From Bog-756 sp963829235 (GTDB lineage: Bacteria; Actinomycetota; Acidimicrobiia; Acidimicrobiales; RAAP-2), in contig CAWHIF010000005.1 in assembly GCA_963829235.1 (NCBI GenBank), forward strand, positions 281,125 to 345,124: a stretch of DNA of 64,000 bases, written 5' to 3'. Below are positions 38,625 through 47,580 of this stretch, one piece after another (within the stretch, counting starts at the first letter, position 1; each line of letters opens with the position of its first letter). Position numbers and translations under genes: made by a program. The notes below the pieces were generated by a model that ran no database searches, was not told where the DNA came from, and saw nothing but the letters and a program-made list of their open reading frames with translations.

Positions 38625-39376
38625 CTAGCGCTCCGACGACTTTCGTGCTCCGTCGGCACCGCTGCCGCTCCCGGCGGCCGGTGCCCGGGCCTCGGCCGGC
38701 GGGTCCTGCGCCAAACCGTGCCCGCCGTCGGCTCGCGCCAGAACCCGCGCCGACCAGCTCGTGGGGGTCACCGCCCGACCGGTCGGTTCGAAGACCTCGG
38801 CCAGCACCATGAGCGAGAAGGCGATGAAGAAGATGGGCTCGACGAACGTCCCCAACCGGTCGGTGAGATAGACCAGTCCGAGGAACGGGTAGCTGACGGC
38901 CAGCACTTTGACGATGCCCGCGTAGATGCTGGGACACCCGCGTCCCGTCGTTTCGTGTGCGGCAGCATGGCGATGACGGCGGCGGTCGTCAGGGTGCCGA
39001 ACTCCGCGATTCCGGCCACGACGTGGATGTAGTGGTGCGGCGGCAGCTGCAGGTGCCACTCGAGGGAGCGACAGGTGGCGCTCAGCCCTTCGGAGCAGGC
39101 GTACGGGAACCGACCTCCCACCGCTCCGGCCACCGCGAAGGCCACCATCCACTTCCACTCCCTGCGGACGCCGTGGCGGGCGACCGGACCCCGGAGGAGC
39201 AGGGCCGCCACCATCAACAACCCGGCGGCCATGTCGGCGTCCGACATCTGCGCGGCGTGCGGCCTGCCGGCGGCCTCGAGATCGGAGAAGAACCCGTTCA
39301 CCGACGGCATCAGGCCGGGGACGAAGGGCACCACGACCCACCAGTTGTAGGCCACCACCCCGGCCACGGCCGCCAC
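38625..39376 (-). CDS. DUF998-like membrane protein (frameshifted)
   Basis: About 250 residues, with six or so hydrophobic helices. The first part reads WWVVVPFVPGLMPSVNGFFS and SDADMAAGLLMVAALLLRG; then LEWHLQLPPHHYIHVVAGIAEF. The frame breaks near 38945, after LPHTKRRDAG, and continues IVKVLAVSYPFLGLVYLTDRL to the stop at 38625 after a charged tail. The pattern of helices and the HxxHxxxG-type segment fit the DUF998 family of small bacterial membrane proteins, whose role is unknown. The GTG at 39376 is the most likely start, but the signal is weak. Its neighbours offer no clue. Confidence 0.6.
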
Positions 39377-39602
39377 TCTTGGCCGCCACGACCGTCGCCG
39401 AGCTCTGGTCGGCCGAGCGGGGCGACCTGATCCGCGAATGAAGGGAAACCACCTGCACAGGCAACACAACCCGCCCTCGCAGGCAATCATTCCCGAACCT
39501 CCGGTCCAGGCCGACCAGGCCCGGCACGGCTCAGGAACAGGCCCACGCCCGGACCAGGGCGGCGCCGCCAGTGGCCGGGACGCACTGCTACGTTCGCACC
39601 CG

Positions 39603-41139
39603 ATGACACCGCGTGGCCGACAGCGACCGATGGCTTCCTGGTTGGGAATCGGGCTGTTGGTCGCCGTCTGCGCAGGGTGCTCCAGCTCGTCCGGCCGCCC
39701 CTGCCGGCAGCTCAGCCTCGGCCACGTCGATCCCCATCAACTCGGCGGTGCCGGCCCTGCCCCCGCCCGCACCCATCGTGTGGACGACCTGCCCGGCGGA
39801 GCCGACCGTCCAGTGCGGGACGGTCTCGGTCCCGCTCGACTACGACCACCCTCGTGCCGCCTCCATCTCGCTGGCCGTGACCCGGGCCCCGGCCCTCGAC
39901 GCCTCCCACCCGACCGGCGTCCTGGTGTTCAACCCGGGAGGGCCGGGGGAGAGCGGAAACCAGATCCTTCCCGTGGCCCTGGTCAACCTGCCCCCGGCCG
40001 ATCAGGCAGCATTTCGACATCGTGACCTTCGATCCGAGGGGAACCGGAGCCAGCGATCCGCTCCGGTGCGGCACGTCACCCTCGGGGGCCGTCAGCGTGG
40101 GCGTCGTCCCCCCGTCGTCCGGTCAGCCGGTGCCCGGGAGCACCGTTCTTCACGGCCATGGCCCGCGCCTGCCAGGCCCGGGCGGCGACCACCGAGCCGT
40201 TCATCGACACGGTCAACACGGCGCGGGACATGGACCGGATCCGCCAGGCCCTGGGCGTGTCGAAGATCAGCTACTACGGCCTCTCCTACGGGACGGTCCT
40301 CGGAGCGGTCTACGCCGACCTCTTCCCCCACCGGGTGGCCACCATGGTCCTCGACGGGGCCGTGGACGTCAACGCCTCGCTGACCCGACAGGCCGAGGAG
40401 GCGGCGCCGGCCGAGGAGCAGTCCCTCCTCCATCTGTTCGCCACCTGCCTACAGCAGGCTCCGTGCCCGCTCGGGAGCGATCCCCAGGCCTTCTTCACCA
40501 GGCTGGCCGCCTCCCTGACCGACCATCCGCTGCCCGCCCCCGGACACGGCGACACCAGTCCGGTGACCGTCGGGGACCTGGACACGGCCACCCTGTTCGA
40601 GCTCAGCGTGGTCCAGGGCCCGCGCTCGTACTACTCGGCGCTGCTCGCCGCCCAGCACGGCGACGGGGCGCCACTGCGGACACTGGCGCTCGTCTTCGAC
40701 ACCGATATCGACGGAGCCCCGCTCGTGGATCCGCTGTGGGCCATCACCTGCAACGACGCCGCCGGCCATCCCGGGCCTCTCGCCGCCGGCGACCTGGCCC
40801 GGACCCTCAACGCCCGCTATCCCCTGATCGGGGGCGTACGCGGTGACCTACACGATGGGCGGCTGCGTCTCGTGGCCGTCGGCCCGGCAACCGGTGACGG
40901 ATCTCCACCCGAAGGGGACGCCGCCGATCATGGTCATCGGCAACACCGGCGATCCCAACACCCCGATCATCGGGGCCGAGCATCTGGCCGCCATCTTCCC
41001 CACTGCCAGCATGGTGACGTGGCAAGGGTGGGGCCATACCTGGTTGCTCAGCGGTTCGACCGACCCGTGCATGCGGGCGTTGGTCACCACCTACCTCTCC
41101 GGCGGCGGCCTCCCCCGTTCCGGCACCGTCTGCGACTGA
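39603..41139 (+). CDS. Secreted TAP-like alpha/beta hydrolase lipoprotein (several frameshifts)
   Basis: About 510 residues. From the ATG at 39603 a lipoprotein signal with lipobox AVCAGC is read. A shift near 39700 leads into VQCGTVSVPLDYDHP and VLVFNPGGPGESG, the oxyanion-hole region of tripeptidyl-aminopeptidase-like hydrolases. Shifts near 40010 and 40140 pass through FDIVTFDPRGTGASDPL. The nucleophile motif is YYGLSYGTVLGAVYADLFP near 40270 (Ser in GLSYG). After another shift near 40840 come the Asp (GNTGDPNTP) and His (GWGHTW) of the triad. Such secreted enzymes cleave peptides or esters. Four breaks in one gene, all at conserved joins, are most simply sequence errors; if real, the gene is dead. 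Confidence 0.78.
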
Positions 41140-41173
41140 CCGGCTGTCCTGGCTGTCCTGGCTGTTGCCATCG

Positions 41174-41404
41174 CTACCGGACCACCGTCACCTCTTCGAG
41201 GAGCAGGGCCCGTCGCGGGCATTCGGCGGCAGCCCGGGTGGCCAGGCCGACGAGCTCGGCGTCGACCGGCGTTCCGTCGACCATGGGGTAGCCCCACTCA
41301 TCGAGCGTGATCCGCTCCGGGAGCAATTCGGCGCAGAAGCCGTAGGCGTCACAGGCCACCGGATCCACCCGGAGGCGGAGCCCGACCCGGCGTCGGGCGG
41401 TCAC
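41174..41404 (-). CDS. Small ferredoxin, probably [3Fe-4S]
   Basis: 76 residues from a GTG at 41404 that overlaps the preceding stop (GTGA). The cluster motif is C-D-A-Y-G-F-C followed much later by ECPRRAL, only three Cys, the pattern of actinobacterial [3Fe-4S] ferredoxins. An acidic patch (ITLDEWGYPMVDG) is typical. Position next to a NuoF-like gene suggests it exchanges electrons with that protein. Confidence 0.82.
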   Translation of the reverse strand: MTARRRVGLRLRVDPVACDAYGFCAELLPERITLDEWGYPMVDGTPVDAELVGLATRAAAECPRRALLLEEVTVVR

Positions 41405-42706
41405 GACGCCCTCCGTCCGGCCGGAGCATCGGACCGGCGCGGTGAGAACCGACGCGGCCATTGACCCGGGGCACGGATGCCCACGGGCATGATCGTGGGC
41501 ATCGGCCGCGAACACGCGCATCGCGCTCCGCACCAACCGCACCACGCCGTCGGGATGGCGACACGCTCCCCTGCCGTCGACCTGTTGCGCCCGGTGCTCG
41601 ATCCGCTCGAGCACCCATTCGTCACACCGACCGGCCCACAGGAGCTCGAGATCATCGGCCAGTGCGGGCAGGCCGAAGACACACGGCCCGCACTGTCCGG
41701 CGCTCTCGCCGGCCAGGTAGCGCGCTATCCGTGCCGTCTCGGCGAGCCCGCACGACGTCGAGGGCAGGGCGATGACGACACCCACTCCGAGGGTGGCCTC
41801 CGACGGCGACCAGCGGTGCGGGCGCGAAGGGCGTGGACAATCGTGAAGCGTCGAGCCACGCCCCGCCGTACCCTCCCACCAGGACGGCGGACAGCTCGAC
41901 GTCCACGCCGGCCCGGCTCACGATGTCGGCTACCGGTGTGCCCAGCTCGACCTCGACCACGCCGGGGACCACCACCGCTCCGCTGACGGTGACCAGCGTC
42001 GACCCGGGAGCATCCGGCCGACCCAGCCGCCGGAACCATTCGGGGCCGTGGCGGGCGATGAGGGCTACCTGGGCCAGCGTCTCGGCGTTGTGCACCAGCA
42101 CCGGACGGCGCCCCACGCTCAGGGGGACCGACTTGTCGATGCGGAAGACGGGAAGGGCACGACGCGTGTCGAGCCAGCCGACCAGCGCCGACTCCTCTCC
42201 GGCGACGTAGCGGCCAGGAGGTCGCTGAACGGAGACGCGGGCACGGCGTCTGGCCGGCGCTTCTCCGCTGGGCGATGGCGGCTTCGATCGAGGCGGCCGA
42301 CGACCCGGCGTGGTCAGGCACACAGATGACGATCTCCGAGGCGCCGACGACCGCGGCGGCAACCTCCGCACCGTCGAGCACCAGGTGGGGCGCGTCGGTG
42401 AGCAGCACCCTGTCCTTGGCGCTGGCCGGTTCGCCCTCCATGGCGTTGACCACCACCATCGGCGAGCGGGCGCCGCGCACGACGGCGCGCCACTTGGCGG
42501 AGGAAGGAAAGCCGGCACCACCTCGTCCGAGCAACCCCGACTGGTCGATGGCGACCAGGATGTCCGCCCTCCAGTTCGGTTCGTCACCGACCGGGATGTT
42601 CAAGACGCCATGGACGGCGAGATGAGCGTTCAGGTCCGCAGCCGACCCTGGCCGTGCTCCCGACGCCAGCAGCCGCTGGGTCGGAATCGAGGGTCATGGC
42701 CTTCAT
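41401..42706 (-). CDS. NuoF-like (51 kDa/SLBB) flavoprotein (several frameshifts)
   Basis: This resembles the F subunit of complex I: GLLGRGGAGFPSSAKW (FMN/NADH region) near 42530, VVNAMEGEPASAKDR, RYVAGEESALVGWL near 42190, an SLBB-like domain (ALIARHG to VVVPGVVEVELGTPVADI), and CGPCVFGLPALADDL near 41680, the C-x-x-C of the iron-sulfur site. The ATG at 42706 overlaps the stop of the upstream gene (ATGA). Frame breaks appear near 42660, 42215, 41790 and about 41450. It lacks the full Cys set of NuoF (GESAGQCGPC has one pair, and the third and fourth Cys are not obvious). It probably links NAD(P)H or ferredoxin to the membrane protein encoded upstream. Confidence 0.72.
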
Positions 42707-43389
42707 GGCCGTTCCTTCGCCAAGAGGTCGGTGGCGCTGGGCTGCCGTCCGGACCGGGAGCCGGCGGGCGTCCCTCTCCGGGTTGCCGGGAGCAGACCGG
42801 GCCGCTCGGGCACGGCCCGGGTCCGGGCTCCGGCCCGGCGCGCCCGTTCGCGGCTGACTCTGTGTTCGACGATGCGCCACCCGAGCGCAGCCCCGACGGC
42901 AACGGTGCACAGACCGGCCAGTACGTCCATCCACAGCTTGAAGCCGTCGGTGCCTTCTCCGAGCGCGTGGGCCATGGCCAGAGGCCAGCTGCCGTAGGCC
43001 AGCCAGTGGATGCCCCGCCAGGTCCGGGCACTGATGCGCTGGCGCAGTGCGCTCGACACGGCGACGGCGAGCATGAGGTCGAGCGCCACCGCCCCGAGCC
43101 CGGTCCACAGGGGCTCGTAGGAGGACGAGAACGGCACCACGATCGAAGCCCAGCCAAGGTGGACATAGGTGTCGAGCACGGCGGTCAGGACATGGATCGA
43201 GAGGAACACCATGGCCAGGATCGAGACCCGCTTGTGGAGATCCGCCTGGGCGATAGCGGGCCACGATCGGGATTTCGCCCGCCCCGCAGTCAGGATCCCG
43301 AAGACGAGGGCCAGGGTCAACAGGACCAGCGAGACGATGCCGGTGGCCCGGGTGGCGTACCACAGGGTCGGAGAGGAGGTGGCAAGCAT
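42703..43389 (-). CDS. Ferric reductase-like transmembrane protein
   Basis: 228 residues, about five or six transmembrane helices. WYATRATGIVSLVLLTLALVFGIL starts the domain. Heme-ligand candidates are the His residues in DLHKRVSILAMVFLSIHVLTA and in GIHWLAYGSWPLAMAHALG, the spacing seen in YedZ/ferric-reductase-like proteins. Electrons would cross the membrane through bound heme or flavin. The ATG at 43389 shares a base with the ApbE stop (TGATG). A basic, Pro-rich tail (about 55 residues) is cytoplasmic by charge. Operon with ApbE, NuoF-like protein and ferredoxin. Confidence 0.85.
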   Translation of the reverse strand: MLATSSPTLWYATRATGIVSLVLLTLALVFGILTAGRAKSRSWPAIAQADLHKRVSILAMVFLSIHVLTAVLDTYVHLGWASIVVPFSSSYEPLWTGLGAVALDLMLAVAVSSALRQRISARTWRGIHWLAYGSWPLAMAHALGEGTDGFKLWMDVLAGLCTVAVGAALGWRIVEHRVSRERARRAGARTRAVPERPGLLPATRRGTPAGSRSGRQPSATDLLAKERP

Positions 43390-44403
43390 CACTGCGCCGT
43401 CCGGAGCTCGGCGTCGACGGGACGGCCGTGGTGGCAGATGGTGTCCGGCGGCCAGCCACCGACGTAGGTGATCCCACCGGTGGTGTCCACGAGCCTCGCC
43501 GGCACACCGGCGTCGGTGAGCACCCCCACCGCATCGTCGCCCCAGACCACCGCGGCGGTGCTCCACGCGTTCGCCTCCACGCAACTCGGGGCGGTCGTCG
43601 AGACCAGGGACCACACCGGCCGTGCCGGTTCGCCGGTCCAGGGGTCGATGATGTGGTGTACGACGCGACCGTCTGCGGACCCATGTGCGCGCCGTGGTCC
43701 CCGACGTGGCCAGTCCTCCGGCGTGGACCGTCACCACCTGGTCGACCGAGTCGAGTGGAGTGGTGCACCGCGGTGCGATCCCGACGGCCCAACCCCCGGT
43801 CGGAGTGGTGCCCGCCACCGCGACGTCCCCGCCCAGGTTGACCAGGGCGCCGCACCCGAGGCTCGAGGAAAGTCGACCGGCGGACCGGTCCGCCGCCAGG
43901 GCCTTGGCGGTGGCGCCGACGTCGAGGTGGACCCCGGTCGGGATGGCCAGGGTGTGGTCATCCCGGTCGAGCCTGACCTGCCACCAGCCCGGAGCAGGCG
44001 TCGGCGCGAAGCCGCTGGCCATGCCGTCGCCCGCGAGGTCGTCGAAGTCGCGGTCGTAGCCCAGCTCGATGAGAGCCGAACCGACGGTCGGGTCGACGAT
44101 GCCCGCTGTCTGCACTGCGACCACGCAGGCCACCTCGACGACGTCGAACAGCAGTGGGCTGACCACGACGGCCCGTCCCTCGCTGACTTCCTCGAGCCAG
44201 CGGAGCTCAGAGTCGGGTCGGAACCGGCTACACGTGTCGTCGAGGGCCCGGAGGTCCTCCGCCAGCAGCGCCAGTGCGTCGTCGGCGCAATCGGCATCCG
44301 TGACGGCAACCGCGGCGGTGGTGCCGATGGCCCGCATGGAACGGAGGGCGATCGGAGCGTCGTGGTCGAGATCGGTGCCGGTCCCCGTCAGGGCGGGGGT
44401 CAT
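43389..44403 (-). CDS. ApbE-like FAD:protein FMN transferase (frameshifted)
   Basis: About 337 residues. ApbE attaches FMN to a Thr/Ser of extracytoplasmic proteins. Seen here: an N-terminal strand with MRAIGTTAAVAV, RFRPDSELRWLEEVSEG, VDPTVGSALIELGYDRDF, HLDVGATAKALAADR and LVNLGGDVAVAG, the usual family motifs including the Asp and Lys near the active site. The frame breaks near 43680 and picks up again with STTAPSCVEANAWSTAAVVWG to the stop at 43389. No signal peptide is visible, so a cytoplasmic location cannot be excluded. Start at the ATG 44403, overlapping the previous stop. The needed FMN acceptor protein is not apparent in the operon. Confidence 0.83.
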
Positions 44404-44828
44404 GATTGGCCCGACGTCGTGGTCGCCCGACCGGCCGACGAGGTCGTCGGGGCCGTGGTCGTCGCCGTCGTCACCGTGTTCGCCGTGCCCGTGTTCGCCG
44501 TGCCCGTGTCGGCCGTGCCCGTGTCGGCCGTCGTCGCCGTGGTGGCCGCGCTCTTGACCGCGGTCGTGGGCGTGGTGGCCGCGCTCTTGACCGCGGTCGT
44601 GGGCGTGGTGCTCGGGGCGGACGCCGACGTCGGGGTGGCCCTCCCGGTGGTGGCGTCGGCCGAGTGCGCCGTGGTGTCCGAGGCAGCCAGCACCCCGAGG
44701 CCGACGGCGGCGGTGGTGGCGGCGACACCGATCAGGGCGGTGGTCCGACGGACCCGGACCCGGGCCGCGTCCCTCGCCCGGCGGGCCCGGGAGCCGATCT
44801 CATCCGATTGCCGATGGTGCGGTGCCAT
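44400..44828 (-). CDS. Thr/Ala-rich membrane-anchored protein (first gene of the ApbE operon)
   Basis: 142 residues with one hydrophobic segment (TTALIGVAATTAAVGLGVLAA, about residues 29-49) after a basic N-terminus, then a low-complexity extracellular tail of Thr, Ala and Ser with imperfect repeats (TTAVKSAAT, TADTGTA). The ATG at 44828 has AAAGG seven bases upstream. It occupies the place where related actinobacterial operons carry an FMN-binding protein, but I find no FMN-binding domain and no D-G-x-[ST]-G-A-T-type acceptor motif in any frame. It may be a remnant of such a gene, or a stalk. Confidence 0.6.
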   Translation of the reverse strand: MAPHHRQSDEIGSRARRARDAARVRVRRTTALIGVAATTAAVGLGVLAASDTTAHSADATTGRATPTSASAPSTTPTTAVKSAATTPTTAVKSAATTATTADTGTADTGTANTGTANTVTTATTTAPTTSSAGRATTTSGQS

Positions 44829-44978
44829 GTCGTTGCCTTTCGTGGAAGCCCGTCGTGGGCTCTGCGTGCGGTGGGACAGGTGTTCGGTTCGTCCCGGCCA
44901 TTGGACACGGCCGATTCAAATGCCAGCTTGATCCCACCTGAGAGCTCTCTGTGAATCCGAGAGCACCCCCGGGATGGC

Positions 44979-45006
44979 TCACAGGGAATTCACAGGCGGA
45001 TCACAT
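44979..45006 (+). promoter_or_regulatory. Three TCACA direct repeats spaced 11 bp, response-regulator operator
   Basis: TCACAG at 44979, TCACAG at 44990 and TCACAT at 45001 start exactly 11 bp apart, so they face the same side of the helix. This is the layout used by OmpR/PhoB-type dimers. An inverted copy, CTGTGA, lies at 44949-44954. The site is between the ApbE operon and the response-regulator gene, 80 bp before the latter. Confidence 0.6.
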
Positions 45007-45085
45007 GTCACGTCCAAAACCGGGCGCGATGCTGGTGCGGTACCCAGACCCATGCCCCAGACGGACCTCCAGGAGGAGCGAGCAC

Positions 45086-45787
45086 GTGGTGCCGACCCGC
45101 AGTCAGCGAATTCTGGTGGTCGACGATGAGCCCTCGATCGTCGACGCCGTGTCCACCTCCCTCCGCTACGAAGGGTTCGGAGTGGACGAGGCCGTCAACG
45201 GGCGGCTGGCTCTGGCCGCAGCCCAGGAGCACCCACCGGATCTCATCGTGTTGGACGTGATGCTCCCCGACCTCGACGGCCTCGAGGTCACCCGGCGACT
45301 GCGGGCCGACGGCATCCGCGTCCCGATCCTCTTCCTGACTGCTCGCGACGCGGTCGAAGACAAGGTGGCCGGTCTCACCGTGGGGGGCGACGACTACGTG
45401 ACCAAGCCCTTCGCGCTGGCCGAGATCGTGGCCCGGGTGCACGCCATCCTGCGCCGGGTGGGGAGCGAGCCCGAGGACGAGGGGTTGCTCCGGTTCGCCG
45501 ACATCGAGATGGACGAGAGCGCTCACGAGGTCACCCGGGCCGGACAACCGATCGCGCTCACGGCCACGGAGTTCAATCTGCTCCGGTTCTTCCTCCTCAA
45601 CCCCCGCCACGTGCTGTCCAAGGCCCAGATCCTCGACCACGTGTGGCACTACGACTTCGGCGGGGACGGCAACGTGGTCGAGACCTATGTCAGCTATCTC
45701 CGCAAGAAGCTCGAGGCCGTCGGTCCACCGGTCATCCACACGGTGCGACTGGTGGGCTACGCACTGCGTGAGCCAGTAGCGACGTAA
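45086..45787 (+). CDS. OmpR-family response regulator
   Basis: 233 residues from GTG at 45086, with AGGAGGAG seven bases upstream. Receiver domain: acidic pair in VVDDEPS, phosphorylated Asp in IVLDVMLPD, Thr in FLTARD, Lys in YVTKPF. The C-terminal winged helix (LRFADIEMDESAHEVTRAGQ to VHTVRLVGYALR) binds DNA. The histidine kinase gene begins 4 nt after the stop. The 11-bp repeats upstream are its likely target and would give self-regulation as well as control of the divergent ApbE operon. Confidence 0.95.
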   Translation: MVPTRSQRILVVDDEPSIVDAVSTSLRYEGFGVDEAVNGRLALAAAQEHPPDLIVLDVMLPDLDGLEVTRRLRADGIRVPILFLTARDAVEDKVAGLTVGGDDYVTKPFALAEIVARVHAILRRVGSEPEDEGLLRFADIEMDESAHEVTRAGQPIALTATEFNLLRFFLLNPRHVLSKAQILDHVWHYDFGGDGNVVETYVSYLRKKLEAVGPPVIHTVRLVGYALREPVAT

Positions 45788-45791
45788 GCCA

Positions 45792-47457
45792 GTGTCCCTG
45801 CGGACCCGACTGCTGATCGCCATCGGCGTCATTGCCATCCTGGCCCTGGCCATCGCCGACGTGGTCACCTACTCGGCGCTCGAGTCGTTCCTCTATCAGC
45901 GGATAGACCAACAACTCGAGGCGTCCCACGTGGAGTACGAGAGCTGGGTCGACAGTGGCCGGCTTCTGCTCCTGCTATGCCGTCTCGGGCATCGCCCCCG
46001 GTCCGGGCGTACCCGGTGGAGGTGCGGGCGGTGGCGGTGCCGGTGGCGACGGCTCGATGCCGCCCGTCAACGCGGTCGAAGTGCAGGCGGTGGAGGTGCG
46101 GGCGCCTTCGGGAGGCGTGGTCAATTCCCAGCGCTGTGCCGCCAATGTCGGCGGCATCGACTACACGCCGCAGATCCCCCAGACCGTGACCGGGTTCACC
46201 ACCCAGTCGAACGGCGAGAAGGTCACGTACTTCACCGCGCCGGCCACCCAGAGCGGCGGCCCGACCTTTCGGGTACGCGCCTCGATCCTCGACAACGGAG
46301 ACCTCCTCATCGTGGCCCAGCCGCTGGGGGACATCGTCGGCACTTTGCACCAATTGTCGATCATCGAGCTCGCCGTCACCGGCGCGGCCGTCCTGCTCGC
46401 CCTGGTCGGCGGCTTCTACCTGGTGCGGATCGGCCTGCGGCCCTTGCGCGAGATGGAGCGGACGGCCGAGTCCATCGCCGACGGCAACCTCACCGAGCGT
46501 GTTCCCGGTGAGAACGAGACCACCGAGGTCGGTCGGCTGGCTCGCACCCTCAATGTCATGCTCACCCGCATCGAGTCCGCCTTCAGTGCCCGACTCGCTT
46601 CTGAGCGCCGCCTCCGCGCCTCCGAGCAACAGTTACGCCGGTTCGTGGCCGACGCGTCGCACGAGCTCCGCACCCCCATCGCCGCCATCTCCGCCTACGC
46701 CGAGCTGTTCGGACGCGGCGCCTCCGAGCAGAAGGCCGATCTCGAGCGGCTGATGGGCGGGATCCGGACGGAAACGACCAGGATGGAGCATCTGGTCGCC
46801 GACCTGCTGCTGCTGGCCCGTCTGGACGAGGGTCGTCCGATGGAGCAACGTTCGGTCGACCTGGTGGCCCTGTGTGCGGAGGCGGTCCACACCTCCTCCA
46901 CGGTGGGGCCGGAATGGCCCGTCACCTTCGAGGCGTCCCGGCCGATCGAGGTGATGGGTGACCCCACCAGCCTCCGCCAGGTGGTCGACAACCTCCTCGG
47001 AAACGTCCGGGCCCACACCCCACCGGGCACCGAAGCCCGGGTCAGGGTGGACGGCGACGATGCCGGCGCCACGATCACGGTGGCCGACAACGGACCGGGT
47101 ATGGATCCCGAGCAGGCCGAGCACGTATTCGAGCGGTTCTATCGCTCCGATCCGTCGCGATCTCGGGCTCACGGGGGCGCAGGCCTCGGGCTCTCGATCG
47201 TGAGCGCCATCGTCGCCGCCCACGGAGGCACGGTTTCTGCGCAGGCACGGACCGGTGCCGGTACCACCTTCGTCGTGTACCTCCCCTTCACACCGATGAC
47301 ACCTTCATCCGGACCGGGGGCGGGGACGGCAAACCCCGGGTCCGAGTCGGAACGGGTGACCACGGCGACGGAAGGCGCCGATCGCCGAAGCGGCGCTCCG
47401 GTGGCCCAGACCGCCGGCCCGCACCGGCCACCCGGCGAAGCCGACGATGAGCAGTGA
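45792..47457 (+). CDS. Sensor histidine kinase with HAMP domain (frameshifted)
   Basis: About 555 residues. Two transmembrane helices (LLIAIGVIAILALAIADVVTYS and ELAVTGAAVLLALVGGFYLV) flank an extracytoplasmic sensor loop of about 150 residues with a Gly-rich stretch and a Cys (RCAANVGG). HAMP follows, then HisKA with the phosphorylated His in ADASHELRTPIAAIS, and HATPase_c motifs DNLLGNVRAHTP (N box), VADNGPGM (G1) and GGAGLGLSIV (G2). The frame breaks near 45960 in the sensor, before GFCSCYAVSG. A Ser/Gly/Pro-rich tail of about 60 residues follows the ATPase domain. It should phosphorylate the adjacent response regulator. The stimulus is unknown. Confidence 0.9.
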
Positions 47458-47580
47458 GGCGCGCCCGGACGGGCCCACCTGCGCACCGCCGGCGGGCCCG
47501 TCGAGCCGACCACCACGTTCTCATCGAACTCACAGCCAATTCCCATCGGGAACCCATCTCGAGCTGACAACGTCCGTGGC

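Noticed and set aside
41140..41165. CTGTCCTGG tandem copies after the hydrolase gene
   Set aside because: Only two to three imperfect copies; too short to list as a repeat.
44406..44954. Rightward open frame rich in Arg and Gly opposite the Thr-rich gene
   Set aside because: Low-complexity mirror of the leftward gene and without ribosome-binding site.
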